Shown here: one piece after another, positions 1 through 9,141 of the stretch
Numbering within the stretch: position 1 is the stretch's first letter
Layout of the letters: every line of letters begins with the position of its first letter
Assembly: GCF_016863315.1 (NCBI RefSeq)
Contig: NZ_BOOQ01000002.1
Location: 558,001 to 622,000 of the forward strand
DNA from: Planotetraspora silvatica
GTDB lineage: Bacteria > Actinomycetota > Actinomycetes > Streptosporangiales > Streptosporangiaceae
Length of the DNA stretch: 64,000 nt
Reading direction: 5' to 3'
The notes under the pieces: generated by a model
The model's database searches: none
The model's input: only the letters and a program-made list of their open reading frames with translations
Told to the model about the DNA's origin: nothing
Position numbers and translations under genes: made by a program

Positions 1-461
1 CCCAGCTCACCCTGTTCGACGACCCGGAAGTACGCGCCCGGGCGGGCGGCCTGGGTGAAGCGCCTGACCCAGCCGGACTCCCCCATCCATCCGCGGAACG
101 TCACGCAGGGGATCCGGGGCGCCGTCACCTCGAGGAGGGCGGTCCCGATCCGCCACCGCTCCCCGATGAGCGCCTCCGTCACGTCGGCTCCCGACGTGGT
201 GAGGTTCTCCCCGAACGCCCCGTCGCCGAGCTCCCTGCCCAGCCGCGCCTGCCACCAGTCGTGGTCCTCCCGCGCGTACGCGTAGACCGCCTGGTCACGA
301 TGGCCGTGGTGGACGAGGTCGGCCCGCTCGTCCCCCGCCAGGCCGTTTTCGTGTACGGCGACGCGCCCCTCGGCCGCTCTCTTGTCGATGGCGGTCCGGC
401 GAAGCTTCCCTGCCCACTCGGCGGCTACGGCATGGCCCACGTTCACCGAAAGGATGCGCAT
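1..461 (-). CDS. MOSC-domain protein, 3' end outside window
   Basis: The reading frame opens at an ATG (459-461) and runs off the left edge, giving about 152 visible residues (MRILSVNVGHAV...). The middle has an HHGHRDQAVYAY block and a GENLTT block, typical of YiiM-like MOSC proteins. Cys119 sits in IPCVTF, where the family's conserved sulfur-carrying cysteine lies. MOSC proteins transfer or use activated sulfur, or detoxify N-hydroxylated bases with molybdenum cofactor; the substrate cannot be told here. No clear Shine-Dalgarno precedes the ATG. The gene is divergent from the membrane protein starting at 602. Family assignment rests on motif recognition only. Confidence 0.8.
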   Translation of the reverse strand, partial: MRILSVNVGHAVAAEWAGKLRRTAIDKRAAEGRVAVHENGLAGDERADLVHHGHRDQAVYAYAREDHDWWQARLGRELGDGAFGENLTTSGADVTEALIGERWRIGTALLEVTAPRIPCVTFRGWMGESGWVRRFTQAARPGAYFRVVEQGEL

Positions 462-601
462 GAGCCGACGCTAATGAATCCGCATCACCGCGGGCATCCG
501 GTTTTCCGGGGGCACGTCGAGGATCCACCCGGGGGGTGGAGAACTGGATCTCCACCCGTGGTCCGATCCTCTCGCCGCCCGGTTTGCCTAATTTCAGGTC
601 C

Positions 602-1084
602 ATGAACGAACAGCTCGCCATCCTCCTGGCCCTCGCCGTCCTCGCCCTGTCGATCTACCGCCAGATGCGCACCCGCCCCGTCGGGGAAGGCCGCGCCCTC
701 GTCCTGCCGCTCGTCCTCATAGCCCTGGGCGCGGCCCAGGGCCACCTCGTCGACGGCGACCACGCCGCCCTGAGCATCTGGCTGCTCGCCGGAGAACTGG
801 TCGTCGGAGTCGTGCTCGGCCTCGTGCGGGCCTACACCATGCGGATCTGGCGCGATGAGAGCGGCAGGCTCTGGCGCAGGGGCACGCCCTGGACGATCGC
901 CGCGTGGATCGTCGCGATCGCCACCCGCGCCGGGTTCGTCGCCGCCGGAATCTCGGCAGGCGTGGCCCTGGAGACCGGAAGCATCCTGATCTTCTTCGGC
1001 CTCTCGCTGGTCGTCCAGGCCGTGGCGGTCGTCGCACGGGCGCGCTCGACCGCCCCGCCCGCGGCCGCTACCGTCAAGGCGTGA
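602..1084 (+). CDS. Small integral membrane protein, DUF1453/CcdC-like
   Basis: This 160-residue protein has four to five hydrophobic segments: an N-terminal helix, a pair around residues 35-75, and two between about 95 and 150. The start ATG at 602 gives MNEQLAILLALAVLALS, a natural first membrane helix; the in-frame extension upstream is unlike a protein start. The last codons overlap the kinase gene by four bases (GTGA), so the two are probably translationally coupled. The membrane protein may therefore serve the two-component system as a signal-sensing or assembly partner. That role is inferred from position; the DUF1453-like label is from general pattern and is moderate. Confidence 0.65.
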   Translation: MNEQLAILLALAVLALSIYRQMRTRPVGEGRALVLPLVLIALGAAQGHLVDGDHAALSIWLLAGELVVGVVLGLVRAYTMRIWRDESGRLWRRGTPWTIAAWIVAIATRAGFVAAGISAGVALETGSILIFFGLSLVVQAVAVVARARSTAPPAAATVKA

Positions 1085-2151
1085 ACAGGGAGCGGACCAT
1101 CAGGCTCGCCATACGAATCGCAGTAGTGGTGGTGTTCCTGATCGCCCTGCTGCAGTCCGACCCGGGGCCACGGCTCTCCGGCGCGAGCCTGGCGAACTCC
1201 CTGCTGTCCGTCTGCTTCGTCGCGGCGGCCTTCCTCGCCCTCCAACGGCACGACCGGATGACAGCCCGCGCGATCGTCGCGTCGTACGGGATGGTCGCCA
1301 GCGCGCTCCTGCTCCACCTCCTGCGGCCGGAAGGCCCCGCGATCTCCGCCGTCTTCGTCGCGATCGGCGTCATCGCGTTGCGGCTGCCGCTCGCCTTCTC
1401 CCTGCCCGCCGCCGTCACGGCCCTGGCCGGACTGGCGGTGGGCACGCTCGAAGAGGGAAAGGGCCTGTCGTGGGACGTGATCGCCATCGGCGGAGTGATC
1501 TACCTGCTCGCCTATGTCCGGCGGACCACCCTTGCCGCGCGGGCGGCGGAGGACCGCGAGGCGGTCCTTGCGGAGCGGGCGCGCATCGCACGGGACATCC
1601 ACGATATCCTCGCCCACTCCCTCTCCGCCCAGATCGTCCACCTCGAAGGTGCCCGGCTCCTGCTGCGGGCGGACAGGTCGGACGAGGCGCTGGAGCGGGT
1701 CGAGCTCGCGAGGGACATGGCCAAACAGGGCCTGGAGGAGACCCGCAGGGCGATCACCGCGCTGCGGGAGGACATGCCGCCGCTCGTCGACGCCGTCTCC
1801 ACGCTCACCGGGGAGTTCGAGACCGCCACCGGTGTGGGCTGCGAGCTCACGATGGCCGGCGACAGGCGCCGCCTCGATCCGGAGGCCGAGCTCGCGATCA
1901 TCCGTACCACCCAGGAGGCCCTGACCAACGTGCGACGGCACGCTCCGGGGGTGGCGCCCGGCGTCCGGCTGATCTTCGGTCCCGAGACGTGCTCACTCGA
2001 GGTGACGAACGAACTGGCCGCCTCGCCGGGGACGCCCGGCAGCGGCTACGGCCTCGTGGGCATGCGCGAACGGGCCGAACTGCTCGGAGGGCACCTGGAG
2101 GCGGGCGAGCGCGACGGCGTCTTCCGCGTACGGCTGGAGGTGCCCGCGTGA
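1081..2151 (+). CDS. NarL-family sensor histidine kinase
   Basis: A 356-residue membrane kinase. The first ~150 residues carry several hydrophobic helices forming the sensor. The dimerisation/phosphoacceptor region is ERARIARDIHDILAHSLS, with the phosphorylated His near residue 174, as in HisKA_3 kinases. The ATP-binding part shows the N-box TTQEALTNVRRHA and a G-box GYGLVGMRERAELLGG. GTG at 1081 is chosen because it overlaps the preceding stop (GTGA); the longer frame upstream is a shadow of that gene. The 3' end overlaps the response regulator start, again as GTGA, so kinase and regulator form one operon. The signal sensed cannot be deduced. Confidence 0.92.
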   Translation: MNRERTIRLAIRIAVVVVFLIALLQSDPGPRLSGASLANSLLSVCFVAAAFLALQRHDRMTARAIVASYGMVASALLLHLLRPEGPAISAVFVAIGVIALRLPLAFSLPAAVTALAGLAVGTLEEGKGLSWDVIAIGGVIYLLAYVRRTTLAARAAEDREAVLAERARIARDIHDILAHSLSAQIVHLEGARLLLRADRSDEALERVELARDMAKQGLEETRRAITALREDMPPLVDAVSTLTGEFETATGVGCELTMAGDRRRLDPEAELAIIRTTQEALTNVRRHAPGVAPGVRLIFGPETCSLEVTNELAASPGTPGSGYGLVGMRERAELLGGHLEAGERDGVFRVRLEVPA

Positions 2152-2816
2152 CCCGCGTGACCCGTGTGCTGGTCGCCGACGACCAGACGGTCGTCCGCGA
2201 GGGACTCGTCCTGCTTCTCGGCCTGATCCCCGGCGTCGAGGTCGTCGGGGCGGCGGCCGACGGCGAGGAGGCGGTCCGTCTGGCCGGTGAGCGTCGCCCG
2301 GACGTCGTGCTCATGGACCTGCGCATGCCCCGGATGGACGGCGTCGAGGCCACCCGGCGGATCCGCGAGGGCTACCCGGCCGTCCAGGTGGTGGTCCTCA
2401 CGACGTACGCGGACGATCAGTCGGTGTTCTCCGCGCTGCGGGCCGGCGCGCGAGGTTTCCTCACCAAGAGCGCGAACGCGGAGGAGATCGCCCAGGCCGT
2501 CACCGTCGTGCACGAGGGAGACGCACAACTCGACCCCTCGGTCCAGCGCCGCCTGCTGGAGAGCATGACGGCCAAGGAGCCGCAGCGGAGCAGGACCGCC
2601 GGCCTCACCTCGCGGGAGGAGGACGTGCTCAGGCTGATCGCCCGGGGCCGGACGAACGCCGAGATCGCCCGTGAGCTGTTCATCAGCGAGGCCACGGTCA
2701 AGACGCACATCAACAACCTGTTCGCCAAGGCCGGTCTCCGCGACCGCGCCCAGGCGGTGCGGTACGCCTACGAGCACGGCCTCGCGGAGCCGCCCGACGA
2801 TCCGGGACCCCGCTGA
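2148..2816 (+). CDS. NarL/FixJ-family response regulator
   Basis: This 222-residue protein is the partner of the adjacent kinase. The receiver domain begins VLVADDQTVVREG, with the acidic pair DD and the phospho-acceptor Asp in DVVLMDLRMP. The conserved Thr/Lys switch lies in VVLTTYAD and FLTKSANAEE. The C-terminal LuxR-type HTH is LTSREEDVLRLIARGRTNAE followed by VKTHINNLFAKAGLRDR. The GTG at 2148 overlaps the kinase stop; a second in-frame GTG nine bases on is possible. The stop lies four bases from the convergent lepA stop, with no terminator visible between them. Confidence 0.94.
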   Translation: MTRVTRVLVADDQTVVREGLVLLLGLIPGVEVVGAAADGEEAVRLAGERRPDVVLMDLRMPRMDGVEATRRIREGYPAVQVVVLTTYADDQSVFSALRAGARGFLTKSANAEEIAQAVTVVHEGDAQLDPSVQRRLLESMTAKEPQRSRTAGLTSREEDVLRLIARGRTNAEIARELFISEATVKTHINNLFAKAGLRDRAQAVRYAYEHGLAEPPDDPGPR

Positions 2817-2820
2817 CGCG

Positions 2821-4671
2821 CTACTTCTTGGCCTTGTCGGCCGCGGCGCCCGAGTCGGTGGACAGCGCCGCGACGAAGGCCTCCTGGGGCACCTCGACCC
2901 GGCCGACCATCTTCATGCGCTTCTTGCCCTCCTTCTGCTTCTCCAGCAGCTTGCGCTTACGGCTGATGTCGCCGCCGTAGCACTTGGCGAGGACGTCCTT
3001 GCGCATGGCCCGGATGTTCTCCCTGGCGATCACCCGGGCGCCGATGGCGGCCTGGATGGGCACCTCGAACTGCTGCCGGGGAATGAGGTCCTTCAGCTTC
3101 TTGGCCATCTCGACCCCGTAGGCGTAGGACTTCTCCCGGTGGACGATGGCGCTGAAGGCGTCGACGGGCTCGCCCTGCAGGAGGATGTCGACCTTCACCA
3201 GATCCGCGTCCTGCTCGCCCGACGGCTCGTAGTCGAGCGAGGCGTAGCCGCGCGTCTTCGACTTGAGCTGGTCGAAGAAGTCGAAGATGATCTCACCGAG
3301 CGGCAGGGTGTAGCGGATCTCGACCCGGTCCTCCGAGAGATACTCCATGCCCATGAGGTTGCCCCGGCGGCCCTGGCACAGCTCCATGATGGCGCCGATG
3401 AACTCGGAGGGCGCCAGCACCGTGGCCTTCACCATCGGCTCGTGGATCTCGGCGATCTTGCCGCCCGGGAACTCGGACGGGTTGGTGACCACGAGCTCCT
3501 TGCCGTCCTCCATCACCACGCGGTAGATGACGTTGGGCGAGGTGGAGATGAGCGAGAGGTTGAACTCCCGCTCCAGCCGCTCCCGGACGATCTCCATGTG
3601 GAGCAGGCCGAGGAAGCCGCAGCGGAAGCCGAATCCCAGCGCCGCCGACGTCTCCGGCTCGTAGACCAGCGCGGCGTCGTTCAGCCGGAGCTTGTCGAGG
3701 GCCTCGCGGAGCTCGGGGTAGTCGTCGCCGTCGATCGGATAAAGGCCCGAGTAGACCATCGGCTTCGGGTGGTCGTAGCCGCCGAGCGCGTCGGTGGCGG
3801 GCTTCACCGCGCTGGTGACCGTGTCGCCGACGCGCGACTGGCGCACGTCCTTCACACCGGTGATCAGGTAGCCGACCTCGCCGACGCCGAGGCCCTTGTC
3901 GGACGGCACGGCCTCCGGCGAGATCACGCCGATCTCGAGGAGCTCGTGCTGAGCCTCGGTGGACATCATGAGCACCCGCTCGCGCTTGGACAGGTGCCCG
4001 TCGATGACGCGGACGTAGGTCACGACGCCGCGGTAGGTGTCGTAGACCGAGTCGAAGATCAGCGCGCGGGCGGACCGGTCGGGGTCGCCGACGGGCGCGG
4101 GAACGTGCTCGACGACATGGTCGAGCAGTTCCTTGACGCCCACGCCGGTCTTCCCCGACACCCGCATGACGTCGCCCGGGTCGCAGCCGATGAGCCCGGC
4201 GATCTCCTCGGCGTACTTGTCCGGCTGCGCGGCGGGCAGGTCGATCTTGTTGAGCACCGGGATGATGTGCAGGTCGGCGTTCATGGCCAGGTAGAGGTTG
4301 GCCAGCGTCTGCGCCTCGATGCCCTGCGCCGCGTCGACGAGCAGGATCGCGCCCTCGCACGCCTCGAGCGACCGCGACACCTCGTAGGTGAAGTCGACGT
4401 GGCCGGGCGTGTCGATCATGTTGAGGACGTGGCCGTCCCAGGGGAGCCGCACGGCCTGCGACTTGATCGTGATGCCGCGCTCGCGCTCGATGTCCATCCG
4501 GTCGAGGTACTGCGCACGCATCGACCTGTCGTCGACCACACCGGTGAGCTGGAGCATCCGGTCGGCGAGGGTCGACTTGCCATGGTCGATGTGCGCGATG
4601 ATGCAGAAATTGCGGATCAACGCGGGGTCGGTCTGGCCAGGCTGGGTGCGCACCGAAGTCCGTTTCAACAA
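2821..4671 (-). CDS. lepA: Elongation factor 4 (LepA), ribosome back-translocase
   Basis: A 616-residue translational GTPase, the usual LepA length. It has the P-loop [16 protein letters not shown], the G2 threonine in RERGITIK, the G3 motif DTPGHVDF and G4 NKIDLP. The LepA-specific C-terminal region follows ([59 protein letters not shown]). LepA remodels stalled or mistranslocated ribosomes. The track start is TTG at 4671 (TTG TTG AAA); a GTG about 18 bases inside is an alternative. In actinobacteria lepA commonly lies beside rpsT and holA, as here. It is divergent from the GH18-like gene. Confidence 0.98.
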   Translation of the reverse strand: MLKRTSVRTQPGQTDPALIRNFCIIAHIDHGKSTLADRMLQLTGVVDDRSMRAQYLDRMDIERERGITIKSQAVRLPWDGHVLNMIDTPGHVDFTYEVSRSLEACEGAILLVDAAQGIEAQTLANLYLAMNADLHIIPVLNKIDLPAAQPDKYAEEIAGLIGCDPGDVMRVSGKTGVGVKELLDHVVEHVPAPVGDPDRSARALIFDSVYDTYRGVVTYVRVIDGHLSKRERVLMMSTEAQHELLEIGVISPEAVPSDKGLGVGEVGYLITGVKDVRQSRVGDTVTSAVKPATDALGGYDHPKPMVYSGLYPIDGDDYPELREALDKLRLNDAALVYEPETSAALGFGFRCGFLGLLHMEIVRERLEREFNLSLISTSPNVIYRVVMEDGKELVVTNPSEFPGGKIAEIHEPMVKATVLAPSEFIGAIMELCQGRRGNLMGMEYLSEDRVEIRYTLPLGEIIFDFFDQLKSKTRGYASLDYEPSGEQDADLVKVDILLQGEPVDAFSAIVHREKSYAYGVEMAKKLKDLIPRQQFEVPIQAAIGARVIARENIRAMRKDVLAKCYGGDISRKRKLLEKQKEGKKRMKMVGRVEVPQEAFVAALSTDSGAAADKAKK

Positions 4672-4772
4672 GGTAGGTGTGTGCCCGATCGGCCGAACCG
4701 CCTCGCCTCACGCTCAGCGCGCTCTCCGGTCGGGGCTGGCGGAGCAGCCACCCTCCATGGTGGCATGTCCGG

Positions 4773-5795
4773 ATGCTTGCCTTGACCATCAGACGGACCA
4801 TCAGGCACGTTCTCCGCTGGGCGATGATCGTCCTGGCCGTGGCGCTGGCCCTGGGGCTGATCGCGGCGGGCGCGCTGAGGCTCCAATTCGCCGGCTCTCC
4901 GGCGGCCTGGGCCAGGACGACGGGACACGACGCGCTGTGGATGGGGCACGCCTGGGTGGACGGCAGGAAGACGGCCGCCGACGTGGACGCGCTGGCCGTC
5001 CGGTTACGCCAGAGCGGGATCCGGGATGTATACGTGCACAGCGGCCCGTTCGACGCCGACGGCGCGCTCCCTGCCGACAAGTACCCCAACGCGGCGAACT
5101 TCCTCAAGTGGTGGCGGGAGAAGCTCCCCGGAGTCCGGGTGTCCGCCTGGCTCGGCCAGGTCGTGGACGGCGGAGTCCAAGGCGGCCTCGACCTCGCCGA
5201 TCCGGCGACCCGGACGAGGATCGTCGCGGGGGCGAAGGCGCTGTCCGATCTCGGGTTCGACGGCGTCCACTACGACTTCGAGCCCGTGCCGGACGGCGAC
5301 CGGCCCTTCCTGGACGTGCTGACCGGAACGCGGCAGGCGATCGGCTCCAAGCTCCTGTCGGTGGCCACACAGCAGATCGAGCCGCTGCCCGGCATGCGGT
5401 TCCCCCTCCGCCTCATCGTCGGCCACGACAAGTACTGGACGCCCGGCTACTTCCGGCAGGTCGCGGATCTCACCGACCAGGTCGCCATCATGACCTACGA
5501 CTCCTGGACCCCCCTGCCGTCGCTCTACGGCGGCCATGTCGTACGGCAGGCGAAGCTGGCCATGGGCCTGGTGCCCGAGGACAAGACCATCCTCATCGGC
5601 GCCCCGGCCTACCACGACCACCTCGTCGGCCTGAGCGACTTCGCCGAGAGTGTCGAGGCGGCCGCCGACGGCGCCCGGCTCGCCCTCACGGATGAGGGCC
5701 CCCGGTCCAACCTCGGCCTCGCCCTCTATGTGGACTTCGCGGCCACCGAGGAGGACTGGAAGGAGTACGAGACGGCCTGGGTCCGACCCGGGTAA
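4773..5795 (+). CDS. Membrane-anchored GH18-like glycoside hydrolase
   Basis: A 340-residue protein with one N-terminal membrane helix (about residues 13-33) and an extracellular TIM-barrel-like domain. The strand LGFDGVHYDFEPV resembles the catalytic DxxDxDxE motif of family 18 chitinases. Here the acid/base Glu is kept (YDFE) but the preceding aspartates are only partly matched (DGVHYDFE). MTYDSW later matches the family-18 MxYD strand. Substrate is unknown; peptidoglycan or chitin-like glycans are possible. ATG at 4773 puts a short basic stretch before the helix. It is divergent from lepA and lies upstream of rpsT with about 200 bases between. Confidence 0.7.
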   Translation: MLALTIRRTIRHVLRWAMIVLAVALALGLIAAGALRLQFAGSPAAWARTTGHDALWMGHAWVDGRKTAADVDALAVRLRQSGIRDVYVHSGPFDADGALPADKYPNAANFLKWWREKLPGVRVSAWLGQVVDGGVQGGLDLADPATRTRIVAGAKALSDLGFDGVHYDFEPVPDGDRPFLDVLTGTRQAIGSKLLSVATQQIEPLPGMRFPLRLIVGHDKYWTPGYFRQVADLTDQVAIMTYDSWTPLPSLYGGHVVRQAKLAMGLVPEDKTILIGAPAYHDHLVGLSDFAESVEAAADGARLALTDEGPRSNLGLALYVDFAATEEDWKEYETAWVRPG

Positions 5796-5887
5796 ACACC
5801 GTTCACCCGGAATCGCGGTTCCGGCTTCGGCCCCTGCCCGGCTGACGCAGGGTAGGATCCAGACACAGGCCCCTGCTCATGCGCGAT

Positions 5888-5917
5888 TTGAGCGGTGAGC
5901 CGGACTGTTGGTAATCT
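5888..5917 (+). promoter_or_regulatory. Candidate sigma-70-type promoter of rpsT
   Basis: TTGAGC at 5888-5893 and TAATCT at 5912-5917 are separated by 18 bases, a good vegetative promoter. The predicted start near 5924 gives a leader of about 68 bases before the GTG of rpsT. The rest of 5796-5991 shows no gene. Confidence 0.6.
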
Positions 5918-5991
5918 GATTCATCTGCGTGTGGCGCGCCCTCTCTCGAGCCCGCGCGCCCCATCCGACCAAGACTTACCGAGGCTTCTTC

Positions 5992-6264
5992 GTGGCGAAC
6001 ATCAAGTCCCAGATCAAGCGCAACAAGCAGAACGAGAAGGCCCGGCTGCGCAACAAGGCCGTCAAGTCGTCTCTGAAGACGGCGGTCCGCAAGTTCCGCG
6101 AGACCGCCGACCAGGGCGACGTCGAGGCGACGGTCGCGGCTCTCCATGCCGCTTCCCGCCAGCTCGACAAGGCCGTCAGCAAGGGCGTCATCCACAAGAA
6201 CCAGGCCGCCAACCGCAAGTCGGCGATCGCCAAGCGCGCCGCCGCTCTGCAGGCCGCCAAGTAG
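5992..6264 (+). CDS. rpsT: 30S ribosomal protein S20
   Basis: A 90-residue, very basic helical protein starting at GTG ([20 protein letters not shown]). The C-terminal [17 protein letters not shown] is diagnostic of bS20. It binds 16S rRNA early in small-subunit assembly. The Lys/Arg content and length match the family. The gene has its own promoter (5888-5917) and a strong terminator, so it is monocistronic. The longer in-frame opening from 5929 adds a non-S20 leader and is not used. Confidence 0.98.
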   Translation: MANIKSQIKRNKQNEKARLRNKAVKSSLKTAVRKFRETADQGDVEATVAALHAASRQLDKAVSKGVIHKNQAANRKSAIAKRAAALQAAK

Positions 6265-6284
6265 CAGTCCCATAGCGGACGTCC

Positions 6285-6317
6285 ACGCCGCATCCCGTCT
6301 TCGGGATGCGGCGTTTT
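6285..6317 (+). terminator. Rho-independent terminator after rpsT
   Basis: A 13-base stem (ACGCCGCATCCCG paired with CGGGATGCGGCGT, 6285-6297 and 6302-6314) closes a four-base TCTT loop and runs into a short T run (6314-6317), 20 bases after the rpsT stop. Confidence 0.9.
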
Positions 6318-6489
6318 GACGTTCCCGCCGCACATGGCGGCCCGTGTGCACGGAACGTCCGGTTCATGTCACGATTTCGATATCACAGCGGCGTCCCCGC
6401 ACCGTATCGGCTCGATCACCGATCATCCACGACCCGTTCCGGATCCCTAGAGTGTCAAGCTCTGGATTCGGCGCGGACAGGGACGGTTC

Positions 6490-9141
6490 ATGCGGGGGCG
6501 TACACCGATGGTTGTCCGGCGCGCGCTGAGTGAACCGCTGCTGCTGATCGCGGCACTCGGCTCGGTGCTTCTCGCCACGACCACACTCGTCGCCCTCATG
6601 GTCTACGCGGTGTCCGTGACCGAGGACGGCGTCCGCCGGGCGATGGAGACCGCTCCGCTCGCCACCCGGGTCGTCACGGTCACCTCCTCCGTCACGTCGG
6701 CCGACTTCACCCGGATCGACGGGCTCGTCCGCGAACAGGTCGCCGCCCGGCTCGGCGACGTGCCCGCCCAGGTGACGTCGAGCGCGCTCTCCGACTCCTA
6801 CGCGATGCCGGGCCAGGAGAAGGCCGAGCGGCCCGAGCTGACCAGGTTCGCCACCTATGAGGGCCTCGACCGGCACTCCACGCTTCTCAGCGGGACCTGG
6901 CCGGCGGACGCGGGCGCCGCGCCCGGAACCACCGTCCAGGCGTCGGTGTCCGAAGCCGCCGCCCGGGCGATGAGCCTGTCGGCCGGTGATCGGCTGAGGG
7001 TCGTGGGACGGCTCGACGGCCGCCCGGTCACGGTGCGGATCACGGGAGTGTTCCGTCCCGGCGACCCGTACGGCGACAGCGGCATCGGCGACGAACTGCT
7101 CCTGGCAGGCGTCCAGAACGGCGACTACACCACCTACGGCCCACTCGTCGTGTCCGCCGGCACCTTCCTGGACCGGTTCACCACGTCCGTCTCCGCGAGC
7201 TGGCATGCCGTACCCGACCTGAGCGGCCTCCCCCGGGAGCGGCTGCGTCCCTTCGCCGGATCGGTCGCCGCGATCGAACCGGGGGTCAGGTCGAGCTGCC
7301 CCGACTGCACGGTCACCAGTCTCCTGCCCGACATGCTCACCCAGCTCGACCGGGCGGCACTGGTGGCCCGCTCGACGATGCTCGTTCCGGTCCTGCAACT
7401 GCTGCTCCTCGCGGCCTACGCGCTGACGCTCACCGCCCGCCTGCTGTCGGACCACCGGCAGATGGAGGTCGCACTGCTGCGGTCGAGAGGCGGCGGCTCG
7501 GTCCGCCTCGCCGTACTGGCCGGAGGCGAGGCGCTGCTGGTCGCCCTGCCCTGCGCCGTCGCGGCGCCGTTCCTCGCACCCGTCCTGCTCCGGCTGACCA
7601 GCCCGACCGACGTACGGCTCTCGCCGCCGTCGGCGCCGGCCATGTTCGCGGTCTCCGCGGCCGTGGCGCTGGCCTGCGCCGTGCTCCTGGCACTGCCCGC
7701 GATCAGGAGCGCCCGCCGCACCTACGTCGAGGAACGCGGGGCTCGGGGCCGCGGAGCGCGACAGGGCATCCTCCAGAGAGCGGGCGCCGACCTGGTGCTG
7801 CTCGTGCTGGCCGGGCTCGCGATCTGGCAGTTGCGCCACTACGGGGCACCGGTGACGTCGACGGCGGGCGGCGGCCTGGGGATCGACCCGCTGATCGTGG
7901 CGGGACCGGCGCTCGCGCTGCTCTGCGGGGGAATGCTCGGCCTCCGCCTGCTCACACCGGCGTCGGCCCTCGTGGAGCGGCTCACCGCGCGCGGCACCGG
8001 GCTCGCGTCGGCTCTCGGGTCGCGCCAGGTGAGCCGCCGCCCGACCAGATACTCCGGCCCCACCCTGCTGCTGACCATGGCGGTCGCCATCGGGGTGCTC
8101 TCCCTGGCCACGGGCTCGACCTGGCGGGCCTCCCAGGACGACCAGGCCCGGCACCTGGCCGGAGCCGATCTCCGGATCGCGGTGCCCCCGGGAGGCGACG
8201 CCAGGCAGGCGGCCTATGAGACGTTACCCGGAGTGACCGCCGTGGCCGGCGTCCACCGGAGTGTGGCGTCCATGGGCGGCGGCGACGTCACCCTCCTCGG
8301 CGCGGACGCCGCGAAACTGGGCACGATCATGTTGCTGCGGCCCGACCTGTCGGACACCCCGCTGGCCACGCTGACCTCACGGCTTCAGCAGAAGGGCGCG
8401 GCGCTGCCGGTCGTGGTCACCTCCGGCCTGGCCCAGCTCAAGACGATCACGATCGGCTCGCAGGTGGTGCCCGTCCACGTGGCGGGAACGATCGCCGCGA
8501 TGCCCGGCACTGCCGCGGGGACCCCCGCCGTGCTCGCCGACCTGTCGGCGTTGCGGGCGGCGAAGGTCCCCCGCGATCCCACGGAATGGTGGATCTCCAT
8601 CAGCGGCCATGACACCTCGCGTGCGGTGACCGCACTGGGGGCGGATCCCGCGGAGACCGTCACCGATCTGGGCGCACTCGCCCGGCGGCTCAGTGACGAC
8701 CCGCTGGCGGCCGGCCTCCAGGGGGCGCTGACGCTGGGCTTCGCCGCCGCCCTGGCTTTCGCCCTGCTGGGCTTCCTCGTCAACGCGGCGGTGTCGGCCA
8801 GGGAACGCCGGGCGGAGTTCGCCCTGCTGAGGGCGCTCGGCGTGACCTTCCGCCAGATGATCGCCCTGCTGGCCGTCGAGCAGTCGTTCGTCATCGCCCT
8901 TTCCCTGGCGGGCGGAGTCCTCCTCGCGGGGGTCGTCGCCGCCGTCGTGGTGCCGGCCATCGTGCTGACCGGGCAGGCGACCGCCGTCACGCCTCCGGTG
9001 CTGCTGGACATCCCGTGGCCGACCGTGACCGTTCTCATCCTGACGATCGCGGTGAGCCTCATGGTGGTGGTCGGCGGCCTGGCCCGGTCGCTGCACCGGC
9101 GGGGACCGGGCGGCGTGCTGCGAACCGGGGAGGACCGATGA
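6490..9141 (+). CDS. FtsX-type ABC exporter permease, first copy
   Basis: A large 883-residue permease of the MacB/FtsX superfamily. One helix lies near the N-terminus (LLLIAALGSVLLATTTLVAL), followed by a long extracytoplasmic domain, helices around residues 295-425, a second extracytoplasmic domain, and a final set of helices with the FtsX signature near RERRAEFALLRALGVTFRQM. The double FtsX arrangement matches actinobacterial permeases that work with LolD-like ATPases to move lipids, peptides or antibiotics at the membrane. The ATG at 6490 follows about 170 bases of non-coding DNA, where the operon promoter must lie. It overlaps the second permease by ATGA. Confidence 0.85.
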   Translation: MRGRTPMVVRRALSEPLLLIAALGSVLLATTTLVALMVYAVSVTEDGVRRAMETAPLATRVVTVTSSVTSADFTRIDGLVREQVAARLGDVPAQVTSSALSDSYAMPGQEKAERPELTRFATYEGLDRHSTLLSGTWPADAGAAPGTTVQASVSEAAARAMSLSAGDRLRVVGRLDGRPVTVRITGVFRPGDPYGDSGIGDELLLAGVQNGDYTTYGPLVVSAGTFLDRFTTSVSASWHAVPDLSGLPRERLRPFAGSVAAIEPGVRSSCPDCTVTSLLPDMLTQLDRAALVARSTMLVPVLQLLLLAAYALTLTARLLSDHRQMEVALLRSRGGGSVRLAVLAGGEALLVALPCAVAAPFLAPVLLRLTSPTDVRLSPPSAPAMFAVSAAVALACAVLLALPAIRSARRTYVEERGARGRGARQGILQRAGADLVLLVLAGLAIWQLRHYGAPVTSTAGGGLGIDPLIVAGPALALLCGGMLGLRLLTPASALVERLTARGTGLASALGSRQVSRRPTRYSGPTLLLTMAVAIGVLSLATGSTWRASQDDQARHLAGADLRIAVPPGGDARQAAYETLPGVTAVAGVHRSVASMGGGDVTLLGADAAKLGTIMLLRPDLSDTPLATLTSRLQQKGAALPVVVTSGLAQLKTITIGSQVVPVHVAGTIAAMPGTAAGTPAVLADLSALRAAKVPRDPTEWWISISGHDTSRAVTALGADPAETVTDLGALARRLSDDPLAAGLQGALTLGFAAALAFALLGFLVNAAVSARERRAEFALLRALGVTFRQMIALLAVEQSFVIALSLAGGVLLAGVVAAVVVPAIVLTGQATAVTPPVLLDIPWPTVTVLILTIAVSLMVVVGGLARSLHRRGPGGVLRTGEDR

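Noticed and set aside
2671-4785. 704-codon plus-strand frame opposite lepA
   Set aside because: It is the GC-rich antisense shadow of lepA: very high in His/Asp/Leu/Val with no family features.
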